64,000 nucleotides of DNA. Source: Cornus controversa (taxonomy: Eukaryota > Streptophyta > Magnoliopsida > Cornales > Cornaceae). Made by a program: the position numbers and the translations under genes. Under the pieces are notes generated by a model. The model saw nothing but the letters and a program-made list of their open reading frames with translations. It had not been told where the DNA came from and did not search any database. Of this stretch, positions 61,418-64,000 are shown piece after piece. The DNA is taken from NCBI GenBank assembly GCA_026545225.1, contig CM048849.1, positions 43,486,336 to 43,550,335 of the forward strand, in the 5' to 3' direction. The stretch's first letter is position 1; every line of letters begins with the position of its first letter.

Positions 61418-62276
61418 CATGGTATGCACAAGGGATGCTCCCATAAAGTTACTTTCGTATTGGAAGGAATAACCTCAAAAGAATTATGGATTTGACATTT
61501 ATTTTTTGGAATGGTGGGTTCATACAATGATATAAATATGTTGGATCATTCCTCAGTATTCAACTGTATTGTTAGTGGCTAAATGCATCCGATTACTTAT
61601 GTGGTGAATGGGCATTAGTATAGCATGGGGTATTACTTGTTGAATGGTATATATCCAAAGTGGGCAACTTTGATCAAGACTACCCCAAATCTAAGAACTC
61701 CAAAACATAAAATGTTTGTTGAAAGATAAAAAGCATGCAGAAAATATGTGGAGCGAGCATTTGGAATGTTGCAAATCAAGTGGGCAATAACGCAACGATT
61801 AGTGCATTATTTGGAGAAGATGGACTTGTGTCTCATAATGAGATGTGCATCTTGTGTTGCATTTTATGCTTTTAAGATGTTATGAAGTATTATGCAATAA
61901 AATCTTAATTATAAAATTGTCTTTCATATGAAAATATTATTCACCCAATACAACATAAGTTAAAATGATATAATATCCATTATGGATTAAACAAAAATAA
62001 CATAAGTTAAAACGATACAATATCCATTAGTGATTAAACATAAATAAAAAATAATACAATTTGGTAACAATTGCATAAGTGTTATGGACTGCTTGGTTTG
62101 CCATCTACAAGTGCACGAATTCGCTCATACATCTATTGTTGTTTCATGATAAGTCATGTTTTCTGTAATTCTGTTGGCATTGAATTTGGATCTTTCATTA
62201 TATATCAACTCCTCTTTTGGATATTTGCTTCATGTCTTACTAACTTTCGTTATTTTTCAATCTTTTTCAGCTTTGT

Positions 62277-62785
62277 CTACTTTGAACCTAAGCCTACACG
62301 GTTTTGCTATTGGGTTTTACCCTAAAAGCCTCATACCATTTGAAAAGAACACACCACATATAAGCACATCTTCTTCTCCACACTCAAGCGATGCGGGATT
62401 GAGCACCCCATAATCTGCCAGTGTGGTAGCTCACCCAATGTCTCTCGCACCTGTTCACATCACACCCGCCCACAAGGGTCACCACAATCCACCCCCTAGG
62501 AGCCTCGAAATCCCCGTCGGCACATTTTCGACTGAGTCTGACTCTGATATCATTTGTAATAGCTCGTTCCACCTGATGATATGATATTATTCACTTTAGG
62601 CCTAAGTCCGCATGATTTTGCTCTTGATTTTACCCCAAAAGGCCTTAAACCATTTGGAGAGAATACACCACATATGAGCACATTCCCTTTTTCACACCCA
62701 GGCGATGTGGGATTAAACACCATATAGCCTGCCAGTGTGGTAGCATGCTCAGTGTCTCTCGCACCTGCCTACAAGGGTCACCACA
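62277..62785 (-). mobile_element. TRIM-like miniature LTR element
   Basis: Two direct repeats (about 62277-62486 and 62555-62785) share CTAAGCC, GGTTTTGCT / GATTTTGCT, GCCAGTGTGGTAG and GTGTCTCTCGCACCTG. Between them are only 68 bp. These include TCTGATATCATT next to TGTAATAGCTCG, on the minus strand a primer-site-like AATGATATCAGA after an LTR end TATTACA. No protein can be encoded. The outer end of the left repeat is lost. Confidence 0.65.
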
Positions 62786-63505
62786 TGTTGCTTGCTGGAA
62801 ACTGTCACATAATGAAGAATGTAAGTTATCATATTCTAGCTATTTTTTTCTTATTCGGCTATGCTTCACTGGTGGTCACTCTAATGGTTGAGATTCAACA
62901 ATACAGGGTGAATCTTCTGACATGTTGAACTGTGCCGATCCTTCGCAAGGATTAGCCTCGTATGCTGCATTACTTGATAGATATGATAGAGTTGGGCAAT
63001 CAACAGGCTCGTTGATGTTGATTTCAGTACTCCTCTTATTCACACGCGTAATTTTAGATTTGTTTCTCCCTTGATCGATACAAATTATACAATATGCATG
63101 TCATTTGGGAGAGTTTTTCAAAATGTTCCAACAAGCATAGAGATTAAATTCCTCATTAAAGGTGGCACGATACAGATGTTGAGCTAAAATAATCTAAATT
63201 ACATAATTGCACAATAATTAAAACTGAATTATTTATAATACTTATTAAATTCGATATAGTAAAAAAATTAATTAAAATAATGAACTTACTATATCATGAT
63301 TGTTGAAACCACTGGTCTGATTATTTTTAATTGTAGTCAAACATCCAGACTATCTACTAATTTTTTCTTGAATGGTGGACCAACGATTTGCCAAGGCGAA
63401 GTTGCCTCGAGTAGTTGGACCACCAAGTTGTATTTGAAATTTGACGAAATTTTTTTCCCATAACATTGACTTCGATTGGTTTGCACTTGTGATGAAGACT
63501 ACAAG

Positions 63506-63738
63506 TGTCACGATCCCACTTTGCTTAGGTCTGGTGAAGTACTTATATGTATTTTCATCACCCTTTTATGACACAACGAGTTTTAAAGTCATGATGGTGG
63601 TGAACCCATCAGAACTCCATAGTTAAGTGTGTTTAGCTGAGAGTAGTATTAGGATATGTGACCCCCCCCCGGGGAAGTCTTTTGTCTAGGAGAGCCAAAA
63701 GCGAACAATATTGTGTCGGGTAAGGGTGGGGCGTTACA
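63506..63738 (-). mobile_element. 233-bp TGTAACGCCC..GTGACA repeat in Harbinger ORF2
   Basis: On the minus strand it starts TGTAACGCCCCACCC, includes CCGACACAATATTG and GTTCTGATGGGTTCACC, and ends GGGATCGTGACA. It splits the second Harbinger gene. TG/CA ends suggest a small LTR-type unit, but no flanking duplication is seen. A run of about 9 C lies at 63662. Confidence 0.6.
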
Positions 63739-64000
63739 GAACCGATCACTGGATCGTTGCTAACTTCCACCCACGTATTGCATAAAGCCACATCTTTGGC
63801 AGTGGACCAATTGGGTATTCGAGGAACCAGTTACTTTTGGGAAGGTCTAGCATCACTGGATTGAGGAAATACCAACAAATAAAATGGAGTTTATTGAGCA
63901 ACTAAAAATTAGGCTGATTGATTAGATGAAAATTGAGAATCGTCAGGATAATATTCATAAGATTGGTCGAATGACAAAAAATCATCATTTGGTAAATGGT

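Larger units (their letters stand above)
57382..61885 (+). pseudogene. PIF/Harbinger transposase, broken by insertions
   Basis: Segments are 57382-57782, about 58256-58513 and about 61423-61885. Segment 1 opens MASSSRPLPVSNSP, has a stop after 35 codons, then RRQFIHCDREGSQRWLMKDY and LFLHILNVVKTYNNFFIQKR. Segment 2 has RNLAYGGPADSFDEYIKIGK, then GMIGSIDCIY with its catalytic Asp, then EWKNCPVAWH. Segment 3 has FFGMVGSYNDINMLDHSSVF (second Asp) and KYVERAFGMLQIKWAI with the terminal Glu. The DDE plan and order match Harbinger transposases. Stops occur in all segments. A hAT MITE and a long LTR fill the gaps. Confidence 0.92.
57012..64000. mobile_element. PIF/Harbinger transposon with both genes, runs off the window
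   Basis: The left end GGGCATCCACAATAGC, preceded by TAA (57009-57011), is the usual PIF/Harbinger terminus and TSD. It carries a plus-strand DDE transposase and a convergent minus-strand Myb/trihelix-like second protein, the two genes autonomous members need. The right end lies beyond 64000. Both genes are split by later insertions and contain stops, so the element is dead. Confidence 0.88.
62092..64000 (-). pseudogene. PIF/Harbinger second protein (Myb/trihelix-like), broken and partial
   Basis: Read on the minus strand from the window edge: WSTAKDVALCNTWVEVSNDP at about 63805-63745, interrupted by 63738-63506, then QSKSMLWEKNFVKFQIQLGG and NRWSTIQEKISR at about 63490-63350. A probable intron follows, then LYRATFNEEFNLYACWNILK at about 63180-63100. 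The end MYERIRALVDGKPSSP at about 62143-62095 lies beyond a TRIM-like insertion. The pattern LCNTWVEVSNDP...W...F...RW..IQ...S is the conserved helical domain of Harbinger ORF2 proteins, which help the transposase enter the nucleus and bind DNA. Several stops are present. Confidence 0.85.

Noticed and set aside
62384-62572. Minus frame reading MERAITNDIRVRLSRK
   Set aside because: It spans the TRIM-like repeat and its primer-site region, which is non-coding in this class.

Overview
This window is nuclear DNA of a flowering plant, very probably a woody eudicot. It is AT-rich, it holds few host genes with GT-AG introns, and most of it is transposable elements and their relics: Au-type SINEs, Copia and Gypsy LTR elements, hAT, Mutator-like and PIF/Harbinger elements, and an endogenous pararetrovirus. 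The species cannot be named from the sequence alone.

Three host genes are well supported. (1) 4104-8715 (+) is a six-exon thioredoxin-dependent glutathione peroxidase of the GPX2 type, 167 aa. Its introns carry two Au-SINEs, an LTR relic and a MITE. (2) 19246-21006 (-) is an intronless P-class pentatricopeptide-repeat protein of 586 aa with an organelle-targeting-like N-terminus. (3) 36208-34757 (-) is a two-exon DUF1685-family protein of 180 aa. A short gene-like relic at 52.18-52.36 kb (-) was not recognised.

Layout. 0-4 kb: MITEs (a foldback, a hAT with perfect 8-bp TSD, and a three-unit array). 4-10 kb: GPX2 and its downstream region, with a minus-strand SINE bounded by a 17-bp TSD. 10-19 kb: intergenic DNA with decayed hAT MITEs, a Harbinger MITE and a near-perfect 435-bp tandem duplication. 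19-21 kb: the PPR gene. 21-25 kb: repeats. 25.5-28.4 kb: a decayed retroelement ORF invaded by a Harbinger MITE and a Gypsy-type LTR. 28.7-31.45 kb: a rearranged caulimovirid relic with a roughly 0.65-kb inverted duplication and a minus-strand viral-type promoter. 34.7-36.3 kb: the DUF1685 gene. 36.6-40.8 kb: a foldback element split by a young, deleted Copia element (661-bp LTRs, 5-bp TSD). 41.5-49.3 kb: a Mutator-like element holding a minus-strand Copia and two nested solo LTRs, with a hAT MITE at its left boundary. 49.3-57 kb: intergenic relics. 57.0-64.0 kb: the left part of a two-gene PIF/Harbinger transposon (DDE transposase on +, Myb/trihelix-like second protein on -), broken by at least five nested insertions.

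The host genes do not form a pathway with each other. What ties the window together is insertion history: many insertions keep exact target-site duplications, so their order can be read directly. All TE and viral reading frames seen here are interrupted. No bacterial features, CRISPR arrays, rRNA or convincing tRNA genes were found.
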